Numbered from the stretch's first letter, positions 46,715 through 55,287 are shown. The stretch: DNA of 64,000 nt from JBJTUH01 sp044346175 (GCA_044346175.1 JBIIZQ010000006.1:62001-126000); one strand, 5' to 3'. Numbers and translations: made by a program. Notes: generated from the sequence alone by a model not told the origin.

Positions 46715-47114
46715 ATGAATGAAGTTACGCTTTCTTTATCTTCTGATATTGTCAAACTCATTGCGGAGATTGACGAGTTTAAAGGGCGTTGGAATGCCCT
46801 GAAAGTGTTGTCTCCTGAACGCTTGAATGCCTTGGTTGGGATTCTTTTTGCGTTGCCTTAAAAAACAAAAAGACAGGCTTCAACAGCGATTGGAAAAAGA
46901 ACACCAAGTATCGAGCATAGATGAGGTATTACCTTCGTTGTCTATAGAGATTTTAAAACTGCTGAACCTTCATGAACGCTTAACCATTGCTGAGATAGTG
47001 GTACTTACCAACGCTAACCAAAATACTCTCAAGGTAAGGCTTCGGGAGTTAGTGGCACTCGGACGAATTCGGCGTTTTGGCAAAGCGAGAGCAACTTGGT
47101 ATAGCTTGGCATAG
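46715..47114 (+). pseudogene. Remnant of a Fic family gene (core deleted, frameshifted)
   Basis: The first part (46715-46860) encodes DIVKLIAEIDEFKGRWNALKVLSPERLNAL, typical of the N-terminus of Fic proteins, which normally continues into the IESIGSSTRIEG segment. In a different frame, 46840-47114 encodes LRCLKKQKDRLQQRLEKEH and the winged helix LTIAEIVVLTNANQNTLKVRLRELVALGRIRRFGKARATWYSL found at the C-terminus of the same family. The roughly 230 residues between, including the catalytic HPFx[D/E]GNGR loop for AMP transfer, are missing, and the junction near 46845 is out of frame. So it cannot make an active Fic enzyme. TATAAT at 46685-46690 may be an old -10 box. Confidence 0.75.
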
Positions 47115-47125
47115 AAAAAGAGAAA

Positions 47126-48694
47126 CTATAAATTGCTAGCAGACGGACGTCTTACGCCATTTATGAATCGTAAATGTTTTACGTTTTGTCTATTCTGAAT
47201 ACGCTGAGTATGTATCTTATTTAATTCCTCACGTTTTTTACCCATATTGCCAACATCAATAACAAGATAATAGCTAGCTATGGCTTCCTCTGCGTTGGCA
47301 TAGGTCTCAAGTTGGCGTGTGTAGCCGCTCTTAACTTTAGTATTAGTTGACAGCTTAATCTCAACCAAGACTCTCCCTCTATAACCTTGAGATAACTTAA
47401 AATCCACAGGACCATTGCCAGTATCCGCTTCAGGTGTCAAGTCAATGTTGTTTGCCTTACAGTAAGCATGGGCAATAGCAAAAAAGAGTCGTTGGGCAGA
47501 CTTCTCAGGTCTAGGGCTTCCGTCTGCATAAAGCTCTTCGGAAAGTCGACGATCTTCAACCAAAAAACGAAATTGCTCAATTATTTTTTCTGTAATTTGT
47601 TTTACATTCTCAAAGTCTAAACATTCTGGTTTTGGGATAATAAAAGGTTCTATCTGTGCAATTTTCTCAAGAATAGAACGCCAAAAAATTTCACCTTTTG
47701 GATCTCTTCTTATGTCATAAGGAATTTTATCCGCAGTTTTTAATAAGCTCAATAGAGATTCAAAAGTTTGCTTATCTTGCAGTGCCCAGCATTTTAGTTC
47801 ATGTTTATCTTTTAAAGTTTTTCTTTCCCAAATACCTGAAATCTGCTGATTTATTTCGTAGCGAAGGGTATCGTTTTGTGAGGCAGCATCTGAAACGCTT
47901 TCCCAATCTTTAGCGATTGGTAAAGCTCTCAAAATATCTGTTGGTACAAGAAGAATACCTGTGTTCTTACCTTTTACAAAAGGGTTGATAGGCAGATTGG
48001 CAGAAATTCTCCTGCTACCAGAAATAATGGTGCATCGCTGTCGAGGAATAGAAAGTGGAGCCAAAACCCGTTCAGTAAACTGAACAAGTGCGTCGATAAT
48101 GACATTGGTTGCCATATCGCTGATACGATCAGGACCGATTCCCTCTTCAAAAATTGACATGGCAACAAACATATCAGGGTCTGTGATACCCAAAGCAATA
48201 ATATCTTTAGCGGTTTGCATGACAAAATCTGTCATGGATGAGCCTGAACCACTGCCCGAAACAGAATTCGCCCCATAACCCAAACAAGAATGCTTGATTT
48301 CAGGAAAGCTCATTAGCTTACGGGCATTTCTCCAATAAGTGTCATTGTTGTTTTGTGAATGCTTTAAAAACTTGATGACTTTTTCAAAATGTTTGCAATA
48401 ACCTTGATAGCCTTGCTCTCGAATTTCAGCATGCTGGCTGGTTTGCAATAAAAGGGGATCAATAAATAGATTGGTATCCAAATTAAGCGTCGGATCTAAG
48501 GCTCCAACCTTGTCAAAATACGCAGGATCAACACCAAAGTGGGTTGAGAAACGAACAGGGTTTGAAAGTTTACTCACGTTTACCTCTTCTTTCTTTTGTG
48601 GATTTTGGCTGAGCTTCATGCTCCGAACGGATGCGTTCGAGTAGGATGCTGGCGGGTTCGTTGGTGGGATCTTGCGGGACAAGTTCACCTTCAT
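47126..48694 (-). CDS. PD-(D/E)XK nuclease-like protein, possible defence gene
   Basis: A 522-residue protein from ATG 48694, with TAAGG 5 nt upstream and TATAAT just before it. The C-terminal 115 residues carry a restriction-endonuclease-like core: GNGPVDFKLS (D431), VLVEIKLS (E445-x-K447) and then a helix with RQLETY (Q461) and the strand YYLVIDVG. The N-terminal 400 residues (VRFSTHFGVDPAYFDKVGALDPTLNLDTNLFIDPLLL ... DFVMQTAKDIIALGITDPDMFVAMSIFEEGIGPDRISDM) are unrecognised. The gene is clearly AT-richer than its surroundings and lies inside the repeat-bounded element, so recent transfer is likely. A DNA-cutting defence role is inference; it has no methylase or helicase partner in the element. 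Confidence 0.6.
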   Translation of the reverse strand: MKVNLSRKIPPTNPPASYSNASVRSMKLSQNPQKKEEVNVSKLSNPVRFSTHFGVDPAYFDKVGALDPTLNLDTNLFIDPLLLQTSQHAEIREQGYQGYCKHFEKVIKFLKHSQNNNDTYWRNARKLMSFPEIKHSCLGYGANSVSGSGSGSSMTDFVMQTAKDIIALGITDPDMFVAMSIFEEGIGPDRISDMATNVIIDALVQFTERVLAPLSIPRQRCTIISGSRRISANLPINPFVKGKNTGILLVPTDILRALPIAKDWESVSDAASQNDTLRYEINQQISGIWERKTLKDKHELKCWALQDKQTFESLLSLLKTADKIPYDIRRDPKGEIFWRSILEKIAQIEPFIIPKPECLDFENVKQITEKIIEQFRFLVEDRRLSEELYADGSPRPEKSAQRLFFAIAHAYCKANNIDLTPEADTGNGPVDFKLSQGYRGRVLVEIKLSTNTKVKSGYTRQLETYANAEEAIASYYLVIDVGNMGKKREELNKIHTQRIQNRQNVKHLRFINGVRRPSASNL

Positions 48695-48842
48695 AAGCCT
48701 TATAGGGTATTATAAATATCCACAAAGTTTACCAGACCCCTTTTAATTCTTAAAAACTCTTAAGCATTATACCATAACTTTTGGCTGAAACGATGACTAA
48801 GCTTAAGCCTTACTGAGTAAACCATTCAGGAATTCCCCCCTT

Positions 48843-48896
48843 AAGGGGCGATTGAGACCGTACGCCAAACACTGAAAGCACAACATCAGCTGGCAT
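48843..48896 (+). repeat. att-like direct repeat, right copy
   Basis: Second copy of 46517-46570. It encodes the same 17 residues plus stop, with CTG for TTG and TAA for TGA, but is not attached to an upstream sigma frame. Confidence 0.85.
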
Positions 48897-48939
48897 AATA
48901 ACTTGGCTCTTGTTGCCTTGGTTTGAACATGAAGCGGTC

Positions 48940-48969
48940 TTGACAATGGGGATATACAAACCCTATAAT
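48940..48969 (+). promoter_or_regulatory. ars operon promoter
   Basis: TTGACA (48940-48945), an 18-bp spacer and TATAAT (48964-48969), the best promoter match in the window. Confidence 0.75.
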
Positions 48970-49000
48970 TCTATATATGACGAAATATAGAATTATAGGG
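48961..49000. promoter_or_regulatory. ArsR operator (perfect 16-bp inverted repeat)
   Basis: The arms ccctataattctatat and atatagaattataggg are separated by 8 nt. The left arm contains the -10 box, so a bound repressor would block RNA polymerase, as known for ArsR/SmtB regulators. Confidence 0.75.
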
Positions 49001-49087
49001 TTTTGAGCATGCTGCTTTTTTATGTTTTTGAGCCACTGTTAAGCGAAGGTGTAGGGTCGTTATGTGTTTTTATGAAGGGTTGGTGTG

Positions 49088-49462
49088 ATGGCAGAAGTGA
49101 GTTTAGAGACGTATCTTGTTGTACTTAAGGCTTTGGCAGAGTTGCAACGTTTACGCATTGTATGTTTGCTGGCACATCAGCCACTGTGCGTGTGTCAAAT
49201 CATTGCCGTACTTCACTTGGCACCCTCAACCGTGAGCAAGCATTTGTCTATATTGCAACAGGCACAATGCGTGAAATCAGAAAAAAAAGGGAAGTGGGTC
49301 TATTATCATTTGGTGAACGCTGAAGAGGCACCACCATGGCGGGTTGCACTGCTCGAAACCCTCAAACATACCGTGCAAGGCGATGCGTGTTTAGCGAGTG
49401 ATACCCAAAAACTACGAGAGGTCTTAGCGATAGACCCAGAAGTACTGTGTAAGAGGCCTTAA
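49088..49462 (+). CDS. arsR: ArsR family arsenic-responsive repressor
   Basis: A 124-residue winged-helix regulator (ATG 49088; the preceding GTG at 49085 is in frame). ALAELQRLRIVCLLAHQPLCVCQIIAVLHLAPSTVSKHLSILQQAQCVKSEKKGKWVYYHL matches the ArsR fold. The CVC pair corresponds to the ELCVCDL metalloid-binding motif at the start of the DNA-recognition region; As(III) binding releases the repressor. It heads the ars operon and its probable operator overlaps the promoter 90 bp upstream. Confidence 0.93.
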   Translation: MAEVSLETYLVVLKALAELQRLRIVCLLAHQPLCVCQIIAVLHLAPSTVSKHLSILQQAQCVKSEKKGKWVYYHLVNAEEAPPWRVALLETLKHTVQGDACLASDTQKLREVLAIDPEVLCKRP

Positions 49463-49613
49463 GGGGTAAGGCTTGTGTTTCCAAGGCTTGTGTGCCAACG
49501 AAAGCCTCACCATTGGATAGACGATGCGGCATGAACCTACCTCTTTTAAGGTAGGGTTGATGGCTGCTGGCGTGTTTGTGACTTTATAGACGACGGACAA
49601 GGGTACTCCCACA

Positions 49614-50087
49614 ATGATGATAAATGACCATGCATACCATGCTCAAGATAAGCCTCGTGTGTTGTTTCTGTGTACAGGGAATTCGTGCCGCAGCCAAATG
49701 GCTGAGGGGTGGACTCGTGTCCTGCAGGGTGACCTTGTTGAGGTGTATTCAGCGGGTACGGTGCTTGCCAGTTTGAATCAGAGGGCTGTAAGGGTCATGG
49801 CGGAGGTGGGCATTGATATTTCAGGACACTACCCCAAGACGATTGAGATGCTAGATGTATTGGATTTTGACTTAGTCATCACTGTGTGTGACCACGCTGC
49901 GGAGACCTGTCCTGTGTTTCCCGCAAAGGCTAAAGTGGTGCATCGAGGATTCCCTGACCCGCCCCACTTAACCAAAGATATGAATGAAGAAGAGGCTTTG
50001 ATGATTTATCGGACGGTGAGAGATGACATGAAGGCATTTGTCATCTCAGAGCTTCCTGTGTGGCTTGCCTCATTGACGGGTAAGTGA
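49614..50087 (+). CDS. arsC: Arsenate reductase, thioredoxin-coupled type
   Basis: A 157-residue low-molecular-weight-phosphatase-like arsenate reductase. The P-loop is LFLCTGNSCRSQMAEG (Cys-x5-Arg nucleophile site), and the redox pair lies in TVCDHAAETCPVFP, matching Cys82/Cys89 of the S. aureus enzyme. It reduces arsenate to arsenite for export by the next gene product. It starts with tandem ATG codons and AAGGG about 10 nt upstream, 151 nt after arsR; acr3 follows after 77 nt. Confidence 0.95.
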   Translation: MMINDHAYHAQDKPRVLFLCTGNSCRSQMAEGWTRVLQGDLVEVYSAGTVLASLNQRAVRVMAEVGIDISGHYPKTIEMLDVLDFDLVITVCDHAAETCPVFPAKAKVVHRGFPDPPHLTKDMNEEEALMIYRTVRDDMKAFVISELPVWLASLTGK

Positions 50088-50164
50088 TGAGACCGCTTCT
50101 TGATGGGATTTCCTCCTTGTTTCTCCTATGCTCCAATTTCATGTTTAAGGATAGATGACCCCCT

Positions 50165-51217
50165 ATGATGGCTTCTCCACGACAGCTTTCGTTTCAAGAC
50201 CGCTATTTAACCCTTTGGATTTTCTTGGCCATGATGTTGGGTCTTGGTGTGGGGTGGATAGTGCCAGAGGAACGCCAAGTTTTACATACACCTCCCTATA
50301 ACACCCTTTTAGCTGTGGGGCTGATGGTGATGATGTATCCGCCTTTGGTGAAGGTTCATTATGAAACCCTCGGTAAGGTTTTTCAAAACCTGAAATTATT
50401 GACATTTTCTTTGGTGCAAAACTGGCTGGTAGGGCCATTGGTCATGTTTATCTTGGCATGGCTTTGTCTACCAGGACAGCCAGAATACCAGATGGGGCTT
50501 GTGATGATGGGCTTAGCACGGTGTATTGCCATGGTGCTGGTTTGGAATGATTTGGCGGAAGGGGACGCAGACTATGCCGCAGGACTTGTGGCACTGAATA
50601 GTCTGTTTCAAATGGTGGGTTATGGTGCTTTATCATGGGTCTTTCTGACTTGGCTTCCTCCTTTGGTGGGTTTAAAGGGGTGGGCGGTGGTGGTGCAGAC
50701 GCATGCTATCGTTGAGAATGTCTTGCTGTATCTTGGCGTACCCTTTCTGGCAGGGCTTGTGACACGCTATGTGACGTTGCATCTAAAAGGAAAACAATGG
50801 CTTGAAACGGTTCTACTACCAAGGCTGGCACCTGTAACACTTTGGGCATTGTTGGCTACCATTGTGATGATGTTTAGTTTGAAAGCTCACACACTATTCG
50901 CTTTACCGATGGTAGTGATAGCCATTGCACTGCCTTTAGCGATTTACTTTGGGGTGATGTTTTTCATGACGTTTATCCTATCGAGATACTTGGGGGCTAA
51001 CCAAGGTAAGGCGACCGCTCTGGCATTTACAGCAGCGGGTAATAACTTTGAATTAGCCATCGCCATAGCGATTGCTGTTTTTGGTGTAGGGTCTCAGCAA
51101 GCCTTTGCTTCGGTGATAGGTCCTCTGATAGAGGTGCCTGTCCTTATCGTATTGGTTGGTGTTGTGCCTTGGCTTACGGCACGTACCTGTTTTAAAGCCA
51201 CGCATGCTCGTGTGTAA
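50165..51217 (+). CDS. acr3: ACR3 family arsenite efflux transporter
   Basis: A 350-residue, about ten-segment membrane protein of the bile/arsenite/riboflavin transporter superfamily. FQDRYLTLWIFLAMMLGLGVGWIVPE, MMYPPLVKVHYE, VMMGLARCIAMVLVWNDLAEGD (with the conserved cysteine used by Acr3) and AAGNNFELAIAIAIAVFG are diagnostic. It exports arsenite across the inner membrane, completing a three-gene detoxification operon. The start is ATGATG at 50165. Confidence 0.95.
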   Translation: MMASPRQLSFQDRYLTLWIFLAMMLGLGVGWIVPEERQVLHTPPYNTLLAVGLMVMMYPPLVKVHYETLGKVFQNLKLLTFSLVQNWLVGPLVMFILAWLCLPGQPEYQMGLVMMGLARCIAMVLVWNDLAEGDADYAAGLVALNSLFQMVGYGALSWVFLTWLPPLVGLKGWAVVVQTHAIVENVLLYLGVPFLAGLVTRYVTLHLKGKQWLETVLLPRLAPVTLWALLATIVMMFSLKAHTLFALPMVVIAIALPLAIYFGVMFFMTFILSRYLGANQGKATALAFTAAGNNFELAIAIAIAVFGVGSQQAFASVIGPLIEVPVLIVLVGVVPWLTARTCFKATHARV

Positions 51218-51233
51218 GTAATAGAGGCAATAA

Positions 51234-51271
51234 AAAAACCGCCTTCGGCTTTTAAAAGCAAGGCGGTTTTT
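51234..51271. terminator. Bidirectional terminator between acr3 and tRNA-Ile
   Basis: A perfect 12-bp stem (aaaaaccgcctt/aaggcggttttt) with A and T runs; serves acr3 on the plus strand and tRNA-Ile on the minus strand. Confidence 0.85.
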
Positions 51272-51275
51272 AAAA

Positions 51276-51352
51276 TGGTGGGCCATCGGTGACTCGAACA
51301 CCGGACCTCACCCTTATCAGGGGTGCGCTCTAGCCAACTGAGCTAATGGCCC
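51276..51352 (-). tRNA. tRNA-Ile (GAT)
   Basis: GGGCCAT/ATGGCCC acceptor stem, anticodon loop CTGATAA with GAT, T arm GTGTTCGAGTCAC, encoded ACCA end. This tRNA often sits in 16S-23S spacers, but here it is outside the rRNA operons. Confidence 0.97.
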
Positions 51353-51476
51353 ATTTTAAAATAATAAAGACTGAAGAAAGGCTTTAAAAAAGCATCAATC
51401 ACTGTATATAGCACAGTATCCCAAACAAAGTTTCAATGCAAGTTTTGTTTAAGATACTGTTTGGGGTTATTGCCTA

Positions 51477-51556
51477 TGGGCAAGAAGAGACTCGAACTCC
51501 CACACCGAAGGTACTAGTTCCTAAGACTAGCGCGTCTACCATTCCGCCACTTGCCC
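51477..51556 (-). tRNA. tRNA-Leu (TAG)
   Basis: GGGCAAG/CTTGCCC acceptor stem, anticodon loop CTTAGGA with TAG, class II variable arm, T arm GAGTTCGAGTCTC, discriminator A. CCA is not encoded. Flanking sequence extends the acceptor pairing by about 13 bp. Confidence 0.95.
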
Positions 51557-52052
51557 TTAGGCAATAACCTTAAACTTTTACTACAGTAGCATAAGCAATG
51601 GGGTGCATCAAGTCATTGGGTTCAAGGCTGCGTATACTGAGTGGAGGGGTGTCTTGTCATCCTTAAAACAGATGCTGCAGTGGTAGCCATGATGCTATCA
51701 ATAAAAATCCTATGATACCCTGTATCGTCATGCCTCACGAAGTTACGGAATCCAGAAGTGTCCAGAAGTATGAGTTGTAGTAGACCCTGCCCCTGCCTAC
51801 AGGGTGACAGAGGGCAGTGTGGGTATTTGCTTAGGGTATGCCGTGTGAACGAGTGATGGAAGTCATGACACGAACAATGTGAAGTTTTTGTAACAAAGTG
51901 CCTTTTTTAACCTTGAAGCACGTTTTTTCGATTGCGGAGGGTGTGGTTTTTGTCCCATAGTAAAAGGGTGCATTTTCGCTATTCGCCATGGATACCGTTG
52001 TATGCAACGACCATGTTTCTTCACTCATTCATAAAAGGGGCTAAGTTTTAAT
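51557..52052. other. Intergenic region between tRNA-Leu and the 52053 gene
   Basis: About 500 bp without a supported gene. A degraded copy of the dispersed repeat (acggaatccagaagtgtcc) is at about 51740-51770. Confidence 0.45.
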
Positions 52053-53678
52053 ATGCGTCTTCACGCACTCGATAATCGCCGTTTTGGTAGCACGCCTGAC
52101 CCTAAAGCTGCCATCTATCGTAAAACACCCGAGGGGGCGAAGAAAGCGGCTGAGGAAGCTGTGAATACTTGGGTTGAGAGTAATCCTTATACATGGACGG
52201 CAAAGCAAGTCGGTAATGCTGCTCTTAAGCCAGTCACATGGGTAGCGGATGATGTGAAAAGAAACTTCAGCATCCCTAAACCCTTATTAGAGGGTCCCAT
52301 TTCAGGCGTAAAATATGTGGGCGGTATGCTGTTGGATGAAGGCAAATCACGCTTAGGGATTGATAAAGGGAAAGCGAAAGATATTAAAGGGATTTTAGAG
52401 TTTTTAGACGAGCATTATACCAGTGTCCCTACAGGTAACACGCAAACCTCAGGGGGGCGCCCTTTAATTGTGCGTGAGTTTCCTAAAGGCTTTTATGCCC
52501 AACTCACGGCTCATGGGCGTACCTTGCATGTCAACCAAGTGGACACCGCACCTCGTTGGAACAGGGCAGAAAACAATGGTGATAAACGCCTCATGATGCA
52601 GGTGAGCTATGTTTCAGCACCTCAGCTATTACGGGGTTTAAACGCACCCTCTTTACTTACATTGCCAGATTGGGCGCCTACTTGGATGCGTGGTTTTGGG
52701 CCACTTGTGACCACTGAAGAAGAAGAAAGATATATGGTTTCAGGGGGTAAGGTGGATGATACCAAGCACGCTTTGGTGAACATTTTGTCACCCGTTTTAG
52801 AGAAAAAATATCATCTCGCACCAGGGCTTGACCCCTCTCCTCAGATTGAAAATGCACTGTCTAATTCAAAGCTTAAGTGGGTTCAAGATGATGCGTTTCT
52901 TGGGAAGCCCTCCAAGGATGTTCGTGTCTTGAGAGGCTCGACAGAGGGTAAAGATTATTACATCATGGAGCATACCCACACGGAAAAAGGCAAGCCTGAA
53001 GAAAGTGCGATTAAACTCAAACTGGATGATAAAGAAGGGGATTTGAGCTTTAAAGTAGGTGACGACACGGTGATGCTCAAACGGAAAACAACGCCAACGG
53101 AAGATAAGTCTGTGAAGGATTATTACTTCGCTTGGAAAGAATCACCGATGCAACCCTTGATGTCGTTGAAGCTGTCTCAAGAGGTGGCAGAGCAGTATCA
53201 ATCAGCTTTTGATGACCTGTTGACGACGCACTACACGTCGGATAAAAAGCAGCCTCGTCCATGGTTGAACCGTTTAGCCTCCCCCAGAAACCTAACGCAA
53301 ATTGAAATGGGCAATACGTATTATGGGTTTGTGATACCTGGTGGGGTTGCGGGTTACAAACTAGGTCATCAGCATTTAAAGGGTGAAAACGGCATGCCCG
53401 GACTCGCAGGGATTAAAAAAGCCTATGGTGCCATGGCGGGTGCCTTTACCACGCCTGTGGGTGCCACGACTGGGCGTGTTGTAGGGGCTTCCATGATTGA
53501 AGATGAAACCAATCTGAAAGACGTTAACGTGATGAAAAATGTGGGTATGATGACGGGTGCTGTGGCAGGTGCTGCACTCTCGGTGCCTGTGGCTCAGGCT
53601 GCGATTGCACTTACGCCCAAGGCTGTGGGTAAATACTTTACCACAGCAGCCAAGATGATTAAGGGTGTCTTTGTATAG
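52053..53678 (+). CDS. Hypothetical protein with C-terminal hydrophobic glycine-rich region
   Basis: Not recognised. The 541-residue protein has a charged N-terminus (PEGAKKAAEEAVNTW), a central beta-rich region (LIVREFPKGFYAQLTAHGRTLHVNQVD ... IKLKLDDKEGDLSFKVGDDTVMLKRKT), and a C-terminal 110 residues with several Gly/Ala/Val-rich stretches (YGFVIPGGVAGYKLG, AMAGAFTTPVGATTGRVVGAS, GMMTGAVAGAALSVPVAQAAIAL) that could insert in a membrane. No signal peptide. AGGGG lies 12 nt before the start. Its style resembles large surface or contact proteins, but no function can be assigned. Confidence 0.55.
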   Translation: MRLHALDNRRFGSTPDPKAAIYRKTPEGAKKAAEEAVNTWVESNPYTWTAKQVGNAALKPVTWVADDVKRNFSIPKPLLEGPISGVKYVGGMLLDEGKSRLGIDKGKAKDIKGILEFLDEHYTSVPTGNTQTSGGRPLIVREFPKGFYAQLTAHGRTLHVNQVDTAPRWNRAENNGDKRLMMQVSYVSAPQLLRGLNAPSLLTLPDWAPTWMRGFGPLVTTEEEERYMVSGGKVDDTKHALVNILSPVLEKKYHLAPGLDPSPQIENALSNSKLKWVQDDAFLGKPSKDVRVLRGSTEGKDYYIMEHTHTEKGKPEESAIKLKLDDKEGDLSFKVGDDTVMLKRKTTPTEDKSVKDYYFAWKESPMQPLMSLKLSQEVAEQYQSAFDDLLTTHYTSDKKQPRPWLNRLASPRNLTQIEMGNTYYGFVIPGGVAGYKLGHQHLKGENGMPGLAGIKKAYGAMAGAFTTPVGATTGRVVGASMIEDETNLKDVNVMKNVGMMTGAVAGAALSVPVAQAAIALTPKAVGKYFTTAAKMIKGVFV

Positions 53679-53717
53679 CGCTGTTTGACGCATCAAGCGA
53701 TAACCCCCCCCTTTGAT

Positions 53718-53755
53718 GCCAGCATGCCGTGTTGTTTGCGGTCTGCTGGCTTTTT
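53718..53755 (+). terminator. Terminator after the 52053 gene
   Basis: gccagca/tgctggc stem followed by TTTTT, about 40 nt after the stop. Confidence 0.65.
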
Positions 53756-53979
53756 AGGTTGATGGATGCCGTGACCTCTATGGTCATGGTAAAGATGGAC
53801 GCATACTTTGGGTGAGGGAGTTTTAAAATAGAGGCTTTTAGATTTATACTGATAAGAGAGGTTATACATGGCTTAGTGGTGGGAGACAGAGGTTTCTCTC
53901 AACATGGGCTTGTAAGCTTAATGGTCGTGTGTGTGAACAAATAATGGTATAAGAAAATGACCCGTAGAAGGTGGTTATC
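53756..53979. other. Region upstream of pgk
   Basis: No gene, repeat or clear promoter. AGAAGG at 53964-53969 is the pgk ribosome site. Confidence 0.4.
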
Positions 53980-55212
53980 ATGATGATGATTCAGACGCTT
54001 GAGAAAACCCTCCCCTCCCTTGCCTCGGTATTGAGCCAAGTGAAGGGTAAACGTGTATTGGTGCGTGCCGATTTAAATGTCCCGCTTGATGAGGTGACAG
54101 GTGCCATTAACGATGATACACGGATTCGGGCTTCTTTACCCACTTTACAAGCCCTCATACATCACGGTGCTAGAGTGATTCTGACGAGTCATCTTGGGAG
54201 ACCTAAAGGCAAAGCGGTACCTAGTATGACGCTCGCCCCTGTGCATCGTGCCTTACAAGCTCTTTTACCTGAGGTGCCTGTGCGTTATGTGACGGAAGTT
54301 GTAGGGGAAACAGTCACGCAAGCAGTAGCTACTTTGCCTGAGGGTGGGGTGCTTCTCCTTGAAAACCTCCGCTTTGACCCTCGTGAAGAAAAAAATGACG
54401 CTTCTCTTGCTGAGGCATTGGGTGCTTTGGCGGATATATTTGTGAATGATGCCTTTGGTGCGGCACACAGAGCACATGCCTCGACCCATGGGATTGAGGC
54501 ACATGTGCCAACCTCCGTGGCGGGGTATTTGCTTGAAAAAGAAGTGGCGATGTTGTCGGCTGTGACCCAAAACCCTCAGCGTCCTCTTGGGGCTGTGATT
54601 GGTGGTAGTAAGGTTTCTTCTAAAATTACGGTGCTTACCAACTTGTTAGAGAAGGTCAATGTGATGGTCATTGGGGGGGGGATGGCGTATACCTTCTTTA
54701 TGGCTCAAGGGTTGGAAATAGGCAAATCTATCGTTGAGCCTGACCAAGTGGACTTGGCAAAATCGATTCTTGAAAAAGCCAAAGCCTTGGGTGTGACTTT
54801 GGTCTTACCTGAAGATATTAAAGTAGCCGATGCCTTTGACAATGCTGCGAATACGCAAGTAGTGCCAGCAACACAAATTCCCGCCGATTGGGAGGGTCTT
54901 GATGCAGGGCCTCTCACACAGGCTCGGATTCGTGAAGCTCTCTCGGCTTGCAAGACGATTCTGTGGAATGGTCCTGTAGGTAAGTTTGAATTTTCAAATT
55001 TCTCTCAAGGCACCCGTAGTGTGGCAGATACCCTGGTTGCCCTCACTCGTGAAGGTGTGCAAACGGTTTTGGGTGGTGGTGATACGGTGGCGGCGATTGA
55101 GGGCTTTGGGATTGACCCTGCGAGCTTTACCCATGTTTCAACGGGGGGTGGGGCTTCGTTGGAGTTCCTTGAAGGGAAGTCACTCCCTGGTATTGAAGCA
55201 CTGCTAAAATAA
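53980..55212 (+). CDS. pgk: Phosphoglycerate kinase
   Basis: A 410-residue glycolytic enzyme that transfers phosphate from 1,3-bisphosphoglycerate to ADP. Started at the triple ATG at 53980, 10 nt after AGAAGG. Motifs: KRVLVRADLNVPLD, DDTRIRASLPTLQ, VILTSHLGRPKG, LLLENLRFDPREEKND, VNDAFGAAHRAHAST, GGSKVSSKI, IGGGMAYTF, TILWNGPVGKFE, GGGDTVAAI and THVSTGGGASLEFLEGK. No neighbouring glycolytic genes. A terminator follows. Confidence 0.98.
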   Translation: MMMIQTLEKTLPSLASVLSQVKGKRVLVRADLNVPLDEVTGAINDDTRIRASLPTLQALIHHGARVILTSHLGRPKGKAVPSMTLAPVHRALQALLPEVPVRYVTEVVGETVTQAVATLPEGGVLLLENLRFDPREEKNDASLAEALGALADIFVNDAFGAAHRAHASTHGIEAHVPTSVAGYLLEKEVAMLSAVTQNPQRPLGAVIGGSKVSSKITVLTNLLEKVNVMVIGGGMAYTFFMAQGLEIGKSIVEPDQVDLAKSILEKAKALGVTLVLPEDIKVADAFDNAANTQVVPATQIPADWEGLDAGPLTQARIREALSACKTILWNGPVGKFEFSNFSQGTRSVADTLVALTREGVQTVLGGGDTVAAIEGFGIDPASFTHVSTGGGASLEFLEGKSLPGIEALLK

Positions 55213-55226
55213 ACCAGTCCAAGCTG

Positions 55227-55263
55227 AAATGCCCTCCTGCTTATACCAAGTGGGAGGGCATTT
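55227..55263 (+). terminator. pgk terminator
   Basis: aaatgccctcc/ggagggcattt stem, 14 nt after the stop. Confidence 0.8.
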
Positions 55264-55287
55264 GTGTGTCTTGCTCAAAGAAGTGGT

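Larger units (their letters stand above)
46517..48896. mobile_element. Putative 2.3-kb integrated element at the 3' end of the sigma factor gene
   Basis: Two 54-bp direct repeats, differing at one base, bound the segment with a repeat-to-repeat distance of 2326 bp. Both encode the same sigma factor C-terminus, so insertion leaves an intact gene. Inside are a deleted Fic gene and an AT-rich nuclease-like gene. No integrase is present, so the element is either non-autonomous, decayed, or made by another kind of recombination. The palindrome CCCCTTAAGGGG at 48837-48848 straddles the right repeat boundary. Confidence 0.6.

Noticed and set aside
51831..52028. A 65-codon minus-strand frame before the 52053 gene
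   Set aside because: No ribosome site, no recognisable domain, composition like non-coding DNA.
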